DNA of 64,000 nucleotides from Methanoculleus sp. UBA303 (GTDB lineage Archaea; Halobacteriota; Methanomicrobia; Methanomicrobiales; Methanoculleaceae): assembly GCA_002501655.1 (NCBI GenBank), contig DANY01000032.1:1-64000 (forward strand), written 5' to 3'. This document shows, piece by piece, positions 1-8,045 of this stretch. Both the position numbers and the translations under genes were made by a program. Every line of letters starts with the position of its first letter. Within the stretch, counting starts at the first letter, position 1. The notes below the pieces were generated by a model. That model was not told the origin of the DNA. It did no database searches and saw only the letters and a list, made by a program, of their open reading frames with translations.

Positions 1-265
1 CCGTGGGGGAGGGGGACGAAGGCTAGATATGGTCGGTTATTTTGGAATCGATGCACTAGCACCAAGGAGCCCGGACGAACTTAAGATGGACAGCCGATGC
101 CTTCCCGCACCCGCTCCTCTGCACCCGGGAGGATTTGCTGGCAGATACAAGTTGAATTTATCATCAAGAGTGCCCGGGCTATCGGAATGCAGAACATACA
201 TCGCATATGCACAGCATCATAAAAATAGGTTTAAGAACCCCCATTCCAAATAGAGGTATCGAGGG

Positions 266-1147
266 GTGCTGGATATCACAATTGTAGCGTTTGCCCACCA
301 CAAAGGTGGCACGGGAAAGACGACATCATGCCTCAACGTCGCAGGATACCTCCAGAAAAACGGAAAAAGTGTTCTGGTGGTAGACTGCGACCCGCAGGCC
401 AATGCCACAACGGGGCTGGGGGTTAATCCCAATACCCTTGAACTGAGCATGTACGATCTCTTCATGAGCACGTTTGAAGGCTTTCCTGACGTCGTGATCA
501 ACGATATCATCGTCCCCACGGCATCAGGGATCGATCTTGCTCCGGCAACCCTGGACCTTGTGGGGGTTGAGCCCTATCTCTACGGTATCGAGGATAGGGC
601 AGGGCTGCTCAAGGCGGCGCTCGCCCGGGTGAGAGGCACTTACGACTTCATCCTGATCGATACACCCCCAAGCATGGGCCAGTTCGTCATCAACGGCCTC
701 ATCGCGGCGGACCACACCATCGTCACCCTCGATCCCGGCACCTTCGCCCTCAAAGGCATGGAAGCCTTATCGACGGTCTTTGGCGACATCAGGGAGATGC
801 TCGGAGAGGATGTCACCGCAGATTTCGCCATTCTGACCCGCTGGAAGGGTCTGGATGATCGGGCAGCCGGAACAGGCGGCCTCGCACTCTTCCTGAAACG
901 GATCTTCTCACCCGGCCCCTCCGCCGAAGAAGGGAGGGAGAGAGAACGGCTGAAGGCGTTTGAGGCCGAGGTCAGGAAAGCGTTCAAACAGGTATTCATA
1001 GTCCCTTACTCACCTGCAATCTACGAAACACAGCAACAGGGACTTCCCATCTCCCACTACGCACCCGAGAGCGACGCCGGCAGAGAATACCGGGCAATAA
1101 CTACTGCGCTTCTGGAACTGGACGAGAAGCATGAGAAGGATGTGTAA
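266..1147 (+). CDS. ParA/MinD-family partition-type ATPase
   Basis: A 293-aa P-loop ATPase of the ParA/Soj group. The deviant Walker A motif KGGTGKTT lies at residues 13-20, the switch aspartate is in VDCDPQANAT (about 39-48), and IDTPPS follows near 130. There is no N-terminal DNA-binding extension, so it resembles orphan ParA proteins rather than plasmid partition proteins with a helix-turn-helix. The start is GTG, preceded by AGAGG at 252-256. It ends 3 bp before a chemoreceptor gene and heads a ParA-MCP-CheW-CheR run, with no parB beside it. By analogy with the ParA-like PpfA of Rhodobacter sphaeroides, it may position a cytoplasmic chemosensory cluster. That role is inference; the family assignment is firm. 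Confidence 0.93.
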   Translation: MLDITIVAFAHHKGGTGKTTSCLNVAGYLQKNGKSVLVVDCDPQANATTGLGVNPNTLELSMYDLFMSTFEGFPDVVINDIIVPTASGIDLAPATLDLVGVEPYLYGIEDRAGLLKAALARVRGTYDFILIDTPPSMGQFVINGLIAADHTIVTLDPGTFALKGMEALSTVFGDIREMLGEDVTADFAILTRWKGLDDRAAGTGGLALFLKRIFSPGPSAEEGRERERLKAFEAEVRKAFKQVFIVPYSPAIYETQQQGLPISHYAPESDAGREYRAITTALLELDEKHEKDV

Positions 1148-1150
1148 TTC

Positions 1151-4009
1151 ATGATCGATAGACCTGGAAGAAAAGCATTATTTACCGGGCCGGTTGTGCC
1201 GGGTACGACAGGACATGAACAGGGGCCGGCGGTGCTGCCCGAGGCGATCGAGGCTGCACTCCATGCGGGGATCAGTGGCGACGGCTCCGCAAGGATCGAC
1301 CTTGCCGGCGTTCCGGAGGGATTCCGGCCCCTGGCCGCCTCGATCAATGCACTGCTCGCGAAGAAGGAGGAGGAGAAGCAGGCCCTCAGGAGTCGGCTGG
1401 AGGAGGCCAGAACGCTTCTGAAAGGATCCGATATGATCATCGAGCAGAACCCGATGCCTATTCTAGTCGTTGACACGCAGTTCAAAATAACTGTGGCAAA
1501 CACTGCCTATGCCGAGATGAGCGGGATCCCGATGGATCAGGTGCTCGGTAGAAGCCTGAGAGGCTTCAAGATAACATCGCAGAAGGGTTCCGGCCTCCGG
1601 CAGGCGATCCAGGAGAAGAAACGGGCGTACGCCGAAGTCGTTGTTGAACTGCCCTCGGGCACCCATACGCTCGAGCAGTACGGCATCCCTCTTCTTGACA
1701 GGGAAAATGCGGTCGAGAGCATCCTCATCGTCTATAACGATATCACACGGCAGCGGGAGGGAGAGGAAGAGGTCAGGGTCCAGATGGAGAGTATTGCCGA
1801 ACTGCAACGGCAGTCCGATACGATCGTCCAGAAGAACCCGATGCCCATGCTGGTCGTCGATACCGGGATGAAGATCCTCACGGCCAACGAGGCATACCTC
1901 CAGCTGACCGGCATCGACCGGTCGCGTATCGCCACGATGACCCTGCGGGACTTCAAAGTTCTCGCTCAGAAAGGAGAAGGGCTCAGGAAAGTGCTCACCG
2001 AGAAAGTGCGGGTTTACGGCGAAGTGACGGTTGAGTTCCCCTCCGGGATCTACATCCTGGAACAGTACGGGATCCCCCTCCTGAATGAGAAGAACGAACT
2101 GACAGGGATCCTGAACGTCTATAACGACATCACTGAAAAACGGAAAGAAGAGGACAAGATTCGCGGAATGCAGCATCGCATCGACACGATGATCAAGGAG
2201 AACCCGCTTGCGATCGCGACACTTCGCCCGGACAAGAGCCGGATCGACATCAACGACGAGTATGCCCGGATGTGGCGGGGGACACGGGAAGAGACCCTTG
2301 CAAAGAAACTCTACGACTACGATATCACCATCCTTGAGGGCGACCACTTCTACGCCTGCTACGAGACGAAGAAACTCGCAAGGACCGACGTCATGGTCAA
2401 GTGGCCTGACGGCACGAAGAAGTATCTCACCCTCAACGCCATTCCAATCCTCGATGCAAAGGGCGATATCGAGATGGCCTTCTACGTCTGGAACGACTGG
2501 ACCGAGCAGCAGATGAAGATGGAGGAGATCCAGGAACTTCAGGAACGGACAGGGGTGATGATCCAGGAGAATCCGATGCCCATCCTCCTCTGGAACCCGG
2601 ACATGACCCTGAAGATGGTGAACAAGACGTTCCTGAAACTCACGGGGTACACTGAAGATCAGGCGTCGCAGCTTACCGCTCGCGACTTCAAATACACCTC
2701 CCAGTCGGGACAGGGGGCTCTAGAGGCCATCCGGACCCGGCAGGCAAACCGCGGTGAGGCCACGCTGGAGTTACCGGCCGGCACCTATACCGTCGAGCGC
2801 TACAACATCCCGCTTCTCGACCGTGCCGGCAACGTAGACTCTGTACTCACCGTCTACAACGATGTCACCGAGCAGCGAGAGAGAGAGGATCAGGTCAGAG
2901 CTCTCATGGAGACCGCGAAGCGGGAGGGCGAGAGACTCGCAAAGAGCGCCGAAGGACTCGGAGGCGCGCTCGCCGCCATGGCAAAGGGCGATTTGACGGC
3001 GTTCGTGGACGCAGAGGCCAACGACCCGCTCCTGAAGGTGAAGGGTGACTACAACGCTTCGCTGACCGCCATCCGCTCGCTCCTCGCTGAGGTGGCAAGG
3101 GCGGCCCACCAGGTCGATATGACCACAAAAGAGGTCAGCAAGAGCTCCGACGAGATCATCCGGGCCACGGAACAGGTCGCCGTCTCGACGCAGCAGTCGT
3201 CGGAGGATGCACGACGCCAGCTCGACAAGATCAAAGAGATCGGGACTGATATCAACGACCTCTCGGCGTCCATCGAGGAGATAGCAAGCACGTCGCAGGA
3301 GGTCATGGAGCATGCCTCGAAGGCGTCGAAGGAGGGGAACGAAGCGGCCTCCCTCGGCGAAGTCGCGACGAAGAAGATGCTCCTCGTCGAGGAGATCTCC
3401 AAGCAGACCGTGGAAGAGATCAGCACCCTCAACAACCAGATGCGGGAGATCAATAACATCGTGAAGTTGATCACCGACATCGCCAACCAGACCAACCTTC
3501 TCGCACTCAACGCCGCAATCGAGGCCGCCCGGGCCGGGGAGCACGGCCGCGGGTTCGCCGTGGTCGCAGGCGAGATCAGGAACCTTGCCGGGGAGTCCAA
3601 GCGGGCGAGCCAGGATATTGAGGACCTGATCCGGACGATCCAGGCAAGCACCGACAAGACCGCAGGATCAATGCAGGCATCCCACCAGGAGATCCAGGCA
3701 GGCATCGAGAGTGTCAACAAGGTCATCGTGGGCTTAAACCGGATCGTCAACGGCGTGGAGGTCGTCGCCCACGGCATCACCGAGATAACGAAGGCCACCG
3801 AAGATCAGGCAGGCTCCACGAACAACGTGATGCAGAAGATGGACGAGTCTACCCACATGACCAAGGAGAGCCTGGACCGCACCGAGGATATGGCGGCACT
3901 CGCGGAGGAGGTCAGCGCGTCAACCCAGGAGGTCGGGAGCGCATCGCACGAACTGGCAGGTATGGCTGAACAACTTGAGAAGTTGATGAGGGAGTTCAAA
4001 CTCAACTAA
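1151..4009 (+). CDS. Soluble methyl-accepting chemotaxis protein with four PAS domains
   Basis: A 952-aa chemoreceptor with no hydrophobic segment, so probably cytoplasmic. After an N-terminal region and a short coiled coil (about 60-90), four similar PAS domains begin near residues 92, 220, 343 and 465, each opening with a variant of IxxNPMPxLxxD. PAS1, 2 and 4 are close copies and PAS3 is divergent. A HAMP-like linker ([10 protein letters not shown], about 608) leads into the MA signalling domain, whose hairpin tip ([20 protein letters not shown]) is near 775-795. No CheR-tethering pentapeptide is seen at the C-terminus (REFKLN). It should signal through CheW to CheA, but no cheA lies in the window. 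The ligand is unknown; PAS domains could sense redox state, gas or a small molecule. Confidence 0.95.
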   Translation: MIDRPGRKALFTGPVVPGTTGHEQGPAVLPEAIEAALHAGISGDGSARIDLAGVPEGFRPLAASINALLAKKEEEKQALRSRLEEARTLLKGSDMIIEQNPMPILVVDTQFKITVANTAYAEMSGIPMDQVLGRSLRGFKITSQKGSGLRQAIQEKKRAYAEVVVELPSGTHTLEQYGIPLLDRENAVESILIVYNDITRQREGEEEVRVQMESIAELQRQSDTIVQKNPMPMLVVDTGMKILTANEAYLQLTGIDRSRIATMTLRDFKVLAQKGEGLRKVLTEKVRVYGEVTVEFPSGIYILEQYGIPLLNEKNELTGILNVYNDITEKRKEEDKIRGMQHRIDTMIKENPLAIATLRPDKSRIDINDEYARMWRGTREETLAKKLYDYDITILEGDHFYACYETKKLARTDVMVKWPDGTKKYLTLNAIPILDAKGDIEMAFYVWNDWTEQQMKMEEIQELQERTGVMIQENPMPILLWNPDMTLKMVNKTFLKLTGYTEDQASQLTARDFKYTSQSGQGALEAIRTRQANRGEATLELPAGTYTVERYNIPLLDRAGNVDSVLTVYNDVTEQREREDQVRALMETAKREGERLAKSAEGLGGALAAMAKGDLTAFVDAEANDPLLKVKGDYNASLTAIRSLLAEVARAAHQVDMTTKEVSKSSDEIIRATEQVAVSTQQSSEDARRQLDKIKEIGTDINDLSASIEEIASTSQEVMEHASKASKEGNEAASLGEVATKKMLLVEEISKQTVEEISTLNNQMREINNIVKLITDIANQTNLLALNAAIEAARAGEHGRGFAVVAGEIRNLAGESKRASQDIEDLIRTIQASTDKTAGSMQASHQEIQAGIESVNKVIVGLNRIVNGVEVVAHGITEITKATEDQAGSTNNVMQKMDESTHMTKESLDRTEDMAALAEEVSASTQEVGSASHELAGMAEQLEKLMREFKLN

Positions 4010-4019
4010 GGAGGAGACG

Positions 4020-4499
4020 ATGGCAGCATCCGTAGACGTGGTAGAGTTCCAGCTCGGGGCGGAACACTACGCGCTGGATATCCAGATAGCACGAGAGATC
4101 GTGGAGATGATGCCGATCACTCCCCTCCCCCGTGCTCCCCGATACCTTGCGGGCATCATCAATCTGCGTGGCGAGATCACGAACATCATCGACCTCAGAG
4201 GCCTCCTCGGGCTTCCCGAATCCGGCGGGATCGAGAACCGGAAGATCGTCGTGCTGATGCCGGATGTGGCGGGCGGGTCGAACGTGGGGATCATCGTCGA
4301 TGATGTTCACAGTGTCATCTCGGTTCGGGATGAGCAGATTGAACGGATCAACGACGGTATCACGTCGTCGATCAGCGATTATGTGAAAGCGATCATCAAG
4401 ATAGGGAACGATAGCAACGGGAAAGCAAAGACCCTCATCATCTGGCTTGACGTCCAGAAAGTGGTCAGCGATCTCGGACACTACCAGAACACCCCGTAA
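4020..4499 (+). CDS. cheW: Chemotaxis coupling protein CheW
   Basis: A 159-aa CheW-fold protein that couples chemoreceptors to the CheA kinase. Visible family signatures are the opening beta strand (VVEFQLGAEHYALDI), the PxAPxYLAGIINLRGEI block near residues 37-55, and the NVGIIVDDVHSV segment near 90-100. It starts 10 bp after the receptor stop, with GGAGGAGA just upstream of the ATG. Its position between a soluble receptor and CheR suggests that it serves this particular receptor array. Confidence 0.96.
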   Translation: MAASVDVVEFQLGAEHYALDIQIAREIVEMMPITPLPRAPRYLAGIINLRGEITNIIDLRGLLGLPESGGIENRKIVVLMPDVAGGSNVGIIVDDVHSVISVRDEQIERINDGITSSISDYVKAIIKIGNDSNGKAKTLIIWLDVQKVVSDLGHYQNTP

Positions 4500-4529
4500 G
4501 CCAAACGCCCGGCAAGAGAAGAATACTGC

Positions 4530-5324
4530 ATGGATGCATTCACGTCGCTCCAGAGGAGCATCGAGAGACTGGTCAGGATCAAGTGCTCGAATTACAAAGA
4601 GGATTACATCAAACGACGTATCCTCTCCCGGATGCGCCTGACGAACGCCACTGACTACGAGGCCTACCATAAGTATCTCCTCGCAAATCCGCAGGAGATC
4701 GATCTCCTGCGTAACGCCCTCACCATTAACGTCACGAAGTTCTTCCGGGACCCGGAAGTCTTCGAGGTGATCCGGCGGGAGGTGCTGCCGGATCTAGCCC
4801 GTCGCAGGGGATCGATCAGGATCTGGTGCGCCGGCTGCTCCACGGGCGAAGAACCCTACTCGATCGCCATCCTCGCGCACGAACTGACGGCACTGCACCG
4901 GGACGTCAGCGTAACGATATACGCGACCGATATCGACGCCGTGGTGCTGCAGAAAGCCATGACCGGCATATATGACCGAAAGGCGCTTGAGAATGTGGAC
5001 GAGCGCCAGATCCGGAAGCACTTCACCAGCCATGATGACGGCACGTTCGAGGTCCGCCCCCACATCAGGGACCTCGTCAAATTCCGGCAGCACGACCTGA
5101 TGTCGGGCATCCCGATCGCCCGGTACCTCGACGCCGTCACCTGCCGGAACGTCACTATCTACTTCACTGAGAAGCAGAAGAACGAGCTTGCACGCCTTTT
5201 TCACTCCGCACTCGGTATTGACGGCTACTACATCATGGGGAAGACTGAGTATCTGGCAAGAGAGGTGGAGCACCTCTTTGTGCCCTACAATGTCGCGCAG
5301 AAGATACTGCGGAAGGCCGCATAA
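4530..5324 (+). CDS. cheR: Chemotaxis protein methyltransferase CheR
   Basis: A 264-aa SAM-dependent methyltransferase that methylates receptor glutamates for adaptation. The all-alpha N-terminal CheR domain (about 1-75) includes the TxFFRDPEVF-like segment (TKFFRDPEVFEVI). The SAM-binding Rossmann part carries IWCAGCSTGEEPYSIA near 92-107 and ATDID near 131. The conserved CRNVTIYF segment, normally CRNVLIYF, is near 205. It is the last gene of the run; the next gene is convergent. No CheB is seen nearby. Confidence 0.96.
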   Translation: MDAFTSLQRSIERLVRIKCSNYKEDYIKRRILSRMRLTNATDYEAYHKYLLANPQEIDLLRNALTINVTKFFRDPEVFEVIRREVLPDLARRRGSIRIWCAGCSTGEEPYSIAILAHELTALHRDVSVTIYATDIDAVVLQKAMTGIYDRKALENVDERQIRKHFTSHDDGTFEVRPHIRDLVKFRQHDLMSGIPIARYLDAVTCRNVTIYFTEKQKNELARLFHSALGIDGYYIMGKTEYLAREVEHLFVPYNVAQKILRKAA

Positions 5325-5346
5325 CACAACGTCGATCGGTCTGAGG

Positions 5347-5607
5347 TTACCAGCGGCGGCCGGAAGAATCCGCGCCCGCCCCGGTCTCGTCGAACTTCGA
5401 CATCCGGCGCATAAAGGCCTTCCGGGCCTGGTAGCGCTTCAACTCGGAGAGCAGCAGGAAGAGGTTTACGCCGACGACGATGATGATAAGCATGAGGCTG
5501 ATCCAGCGCTGGCCGTCGTTCTGGGTTGTGATGAAGGTAGCTACAAGGAGCACTACGAACGAGAGCAGATAAAATACCACCCATGTGCGCACCTCAGGGA
5601 CTTCCAT
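5347..5607 (-). CDS. Small two-helix membrane protein, unknown function
   Basis: An 86-aa protein of unrecognised function. The open frame extends further upstream, but the ATG at 5607 is preferred because the protein then opens MEVPEVRTW directly before the first hydrophobic helix; the extra upstream residues are Cys/Pro-rich and unconvincing. Two membrane helices lie at about residues 8-27 and 35-55, followed by a basic cytoplasmic tail (KRYQARKAFMRRMSKFDE). It is convergent with cheR. No function can be assigned. Confidence 0.6.
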   Translation of the reverse strand: MEVPEVRTWVVFYLLSFVVLLVATFITTQNDGQRWISLMLIIIVVGVNLFLLLSELKRYQARKAFMRRMSKFDETGAGADSSGRRW

Positions 5608-5790
5608 GCTCTCATCAGGACAGTAGCACCGTTTCCGTATTAACGGTTCCGTTTTATAATGACTATTGAGAAGAAAGATAAGGTAAAATGGGGATGGCTC
5701 GACACCTGAACAGCAATCTCCGACTGTATATGGACAAGGATATGAAGTCAAATCCGAAGATGTTTTTGCCTCGCACATCCCTCTACACCT

Positions 5791-6387
5791 GTGGATAAAG
5801 GCGACGTCTTCAGCATCCTTGCTGCCCTGATCATTGTCTCAGCGATAGCGATGGTATTTCGTCTGCCTGCAGCGGAAGCCGGATCAGAGGTTCAGGAAAG
5901 CCTCACACCGGAGAGTATCCCGACGCCTTACGTCACGGCTCCCCCGGTGCCGGCATCGTCTGTACCGCCCGGACCCGTCAGGCTATCGTACACGACCAGG
6001 GTCTGGGATTACCCCTGCTGTCACCTCCCCAACAACCTCACGCTCTACGGAGGGTCTGACCCGCCCTGGAATGAGGCTCCGGGCATTGTCCCGTTCGCGT
6101 ACATTGAGGAGGCACGAGGAGGCATCACCGAGGCACTCCACGTACCGTACGCGGTCTGGAGGCTGAACTGCAGTGTCTCTGCAACGGTAAGGCCTGAGGC
6201 GGCACACTTTCGGATGGCGCTGGTCGAGCTGGAGAGTGGGACCATCGTAGAAGGGGCTGACCTCCGCTATCCGGGCACTATCATCAAGAACGTCCAGAGG
6301 GGGGGTAAGGACTTCTACCTGATCGTCAGCGTAGATGAGGTCGACTCATACCGCATCACCCTGGAGACGCTTCCGGAATACATCTGA
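5791..6387 (+). CDS. Membrane-anchored extracytoplasmic protein, unknown function
   Basis: A 198-aa protein with one N-terminal hydrophobic segment (about residues 7-24), then a Pro/Ser/Thr-rich linker (about 35-65) and a probable extracytoplasmic beta-rich domain. Two adjacent cysteines (WDYPCCHLPNN) plus one further cysteine could allow a disulfide or metal site. The start is GTG at 5791 and no clear ribosome site is visible, so the start is uncertain. I do not recognise the family; the layout is typical of archaeal surface proteins. Confidence 0.6.
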   Translation: MDKGDVFSILAALIIVSAIAMVFRLPAAEAGSEVQESLTPESIPTPYVTAPPVPASSVPPGPVRLSYTTRVWDYPCCHLPNNLTLYGGSDPPWNEAPGIVPFAYIEEARGGITEALHVPYAVWRLNCSVSATVRPEAAHFRMALVELESGTIVEGADLRYPGTIIKNVQRGGKDFYLIVSVDEVDSYRITLETLPEYI

Positions 6388-6389
6388 AT

Positions 6390-6575
6390 TCAGATCTTCT
6401 CGACGGTGATCCTGACCCGGTCTCCGGCCCGTACACCATGGCCCTTCGGGACATCGATGTTGAACCAGAGCACATCCGGGTTCTCATAGTTCTTGTCCTG
6501 GGACATGAGGCAGTCTTTGTGGTCGTTGATGGTGGCCACAAACTCGATAGGTGCTTCGAACTCAATGATCTTCAT
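6390..6575 (-). CDS. Small conserved-looking protein, unknown function
   Basis: A 61-aa acidic protein starting MKIIEFEAPIEFVA, with no membrane segment or metal motif. A GxGVRAGDRVRITVEKI ending suggests a small beta-barrel. Its stop lies 2 bp from the convergent upstream stop and it is followed at its 5' side by a same-strand winged-helix gene. The coding pattern is plausible but no family is recognised. Confidence 0.5.
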   Translation of the reverse strand: MKIIEFEAPIEFVATINDHKDCLMSQDKNYENPDVLWFNIDVPKGHGVRAGDRVRITVEKI

Positions 6576-6604
6576 GCCCTAAAGTAGAGCGTTCCAGAAT
6601 AAAA

Positions 6605-6856
6605 TTATGATGCACGGGGGGTAACACGCCACGTTGTACTGTTCGAGTAGCTCCAGCGCCTGATATCCAGCTCGTCACAGATCTCCGAGAGGATAGCTAG
6701 ATTGATACCGACCTCTTTTGGGGAGAGGCCCAGATCGGTTGCGATGTATTTTGACTTGAAGTAGGATTTGCCTGCTTTCAACCCGGATTTGAGGTGGTAC
6801 AGGATCTTTCGCTGGGTATCGCTATATCTTTCTTTAATACGGTCCTTCGTCGACAT
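6605..6856 (-). CDS. Small winged-helix protein (DUF7123-like)
   Basis: An 83-aa protein matching a small winged-helix family I know from haloarchaea and methanogens. The helix-turn-helix core reads YFKSKYIATDLGLSPKEVGINL (about residues 33-54) and the wing ends in STTWRV. It is probably a DNA-binding regulator, with targets unknown. A TATA-like stretch (TATATA near 6898-6904) is about 45 bp upstream, and a 20-bp dyad lies further upstream at 6941-6960. Confidence 0.75.
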   Translation of the reverse strand: MSTKDRIKERYSDTQRKILYHLKSGLKAGKSYFKSKYIATDLGLSPKEVGINLAILSEICDELDIRRWSYSNSTTWRVTPRAS

Positions 6857-7248
6857 CCACTCGTTCCCTCGTGAGCAAGTGCTTTTAGTGCAGAGCAGTA
6901 TATATGCTTACCCATTTGAGATCCTAAAATCTCAGGATGAGTATACAACTATTTGTATACAATTGGGCATCGCCGTGCCAATCAGCGGATCAGGGAGCAC
7001 CTTCAGCTTACCCAACACCGTCGACCGGCCATCGCCTGCGCGAGTGCCCGTGAGAGGGACGGGCCACCCCCTCCCGTTTCACCCAACACGGAGCCGCACA
7101 ACGGCGCCGGGAGCGACGTCGGTGTCGTGGATAGCCGGTCGTCTCCGGTCGCAATCCCCATCAAGCCGGGCGCAGCGCCGTTTGCGTAAGGGATCCTTGC
7201 CGCAACCGGTCTCGTTCAGCGAGGAGGCTCCGGATGGACCGCGCCCTA
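6857..7248. other. Intergenic region with operator-like dyad, no credible gene
   Basis: About 390 bp between the winged-helix gene (leftward) and a convergent-side secreted protein gene. It holds the TATA-like element of the winged-helix gene and the GTATACAA/TTGTATAC dyad. Open frames here are Pro/Arg-rich and look like non-coding GC-rich sequence. Confidence 0.5.
6941..6960. promoter_or_regulatory. 20-bp perfect inverted repeat (operator-like)
   Basis: GTATACAA and TTGTATAC form a perfect 8-bp inverted repeat with a 4-nt spacer. It lies about 85 bp upstream of the winged-helix gene start and about 40 bp upstream of its TATA-like element. That would suit an activator site, autoregulation, or an unannotated rightward transcript. 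Confidence 0.45.
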
Positions 7249-7788
7249 TTACCTCCTGTTCCTCAATAGAACGACCAGAAGCCCGGCGATTGCAACAGCC
7301 GCGATGATGCTGATGAGCGAGAGGGGGGCTGACGCCGTTGGGCTGGGGTTTACCTGGGCTGCCTGTATCGGCGTGAACGTCGGCATCTCAACTGTCGAAG
7401 TCTCTGCTGGCGTCGCTTCCATCGTCACCTCATCCGTCCCGACTATGATGGGAGGTCCCGTCTCCATAGCGGTCTCGTTGGTTGTATCATTGGTTGTATC
7501 ATTGGTTGTCATGCTGATTGTATCGTTGGTTGTCTCTACCTGAGTCTCCTCTGGGGTCTCATTATCCGGGCTCCCTACCTGAGTCTCCTCCGGGGTCTCA
7601 TTATCCAGGCTCCCTACCTGAGTCTCCTCCGGGGTCTCGTCAGGTGTCGGAGGAAGAGTCCAGGTCAGAGGAGTCGTAGGCGCCGCATTCTGGGCAGCCA
7701 CGGGGAGCACAAAGGCCGTCGCTGCCACAAGCAGCACAACCAGGAGTCCTCTCCACATCCATCTATTTCCTGCCATGAGGACACCCAT
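7249..7788 (-). CDS. Secreted low-complexity Thr/Glu-rich protein with C-terminal membrane anchor
   Basis: A 179-aa surface protein. A signal peptide is visible at about residues 13-33, ending VAAQN. The middle holds nearly three copies of a 13-residue repeat (ETPEETQVGSxDN), then TNDT repeats rich in N-glycosylation sequons (N-D-T, N-E-T). The C-terminus has PTxSAPLSL followed by a hydrophobic helix and RNRR, the layout of archaeal sorting or anchor tails. It is probably a glycosylated cell-wall-associated stalk. Start-site choice is ambiguous between residues 1 and 5. Function is unknown. Confidence 0.75.
   Translation of the reverse strand: MGVLMAGNRWMWRGLLVVLLVAATAFVLPVAAQNAAPTTPLTWTLPPTPDETPEETQVGSLDNETPEETQVGSPDNETPEETQVETTNDTISMTTNDTTNDTTNETAMETGPPIIVGTDEVTMEATPAETSTVEMPTFTPIQAAQVNPSPTASAPLSLISIIAAVAIAGLLVVLLRNRR
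7480..7640. repeat. Tandem 39-bp and 12-bp coding repeats
   Basis: Within the secreted protein gene there are about 2.7 copies of a 39-bp unit (from near 7536 to 7640), differing at only a few positions. Two to three copies of a 12-bp unit (GGTTGTATCATT) lie near 7480-7510. Near-identical in-frame repeats suggest recent slippage or expansion. Confidence 0.8.
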
Positions 7789-8045
7789 ATGATATAACCC
7801 TATTTTTATATTTCGGTTGTTTTCAAAACCACGCCGGCGGCGAACCCCCGGCGCTACGCCGTGAGGCAGCCAGAGAGTGCTCCAGGGCAGCAGAGCACAT
7901 GAAGAGAAGAGAGGTTACAGTGTAACAGCCGACAAGGGCCGTGGCCGGCATCGCAGAGGCCCTTCTGGCGCTGGTTCCCCGGAGGCGATCCACATGCCGC
8001 AGGCGAAGACTGCCTCCCCGCACCACCGGCAGGAAAGAAGTAGCA

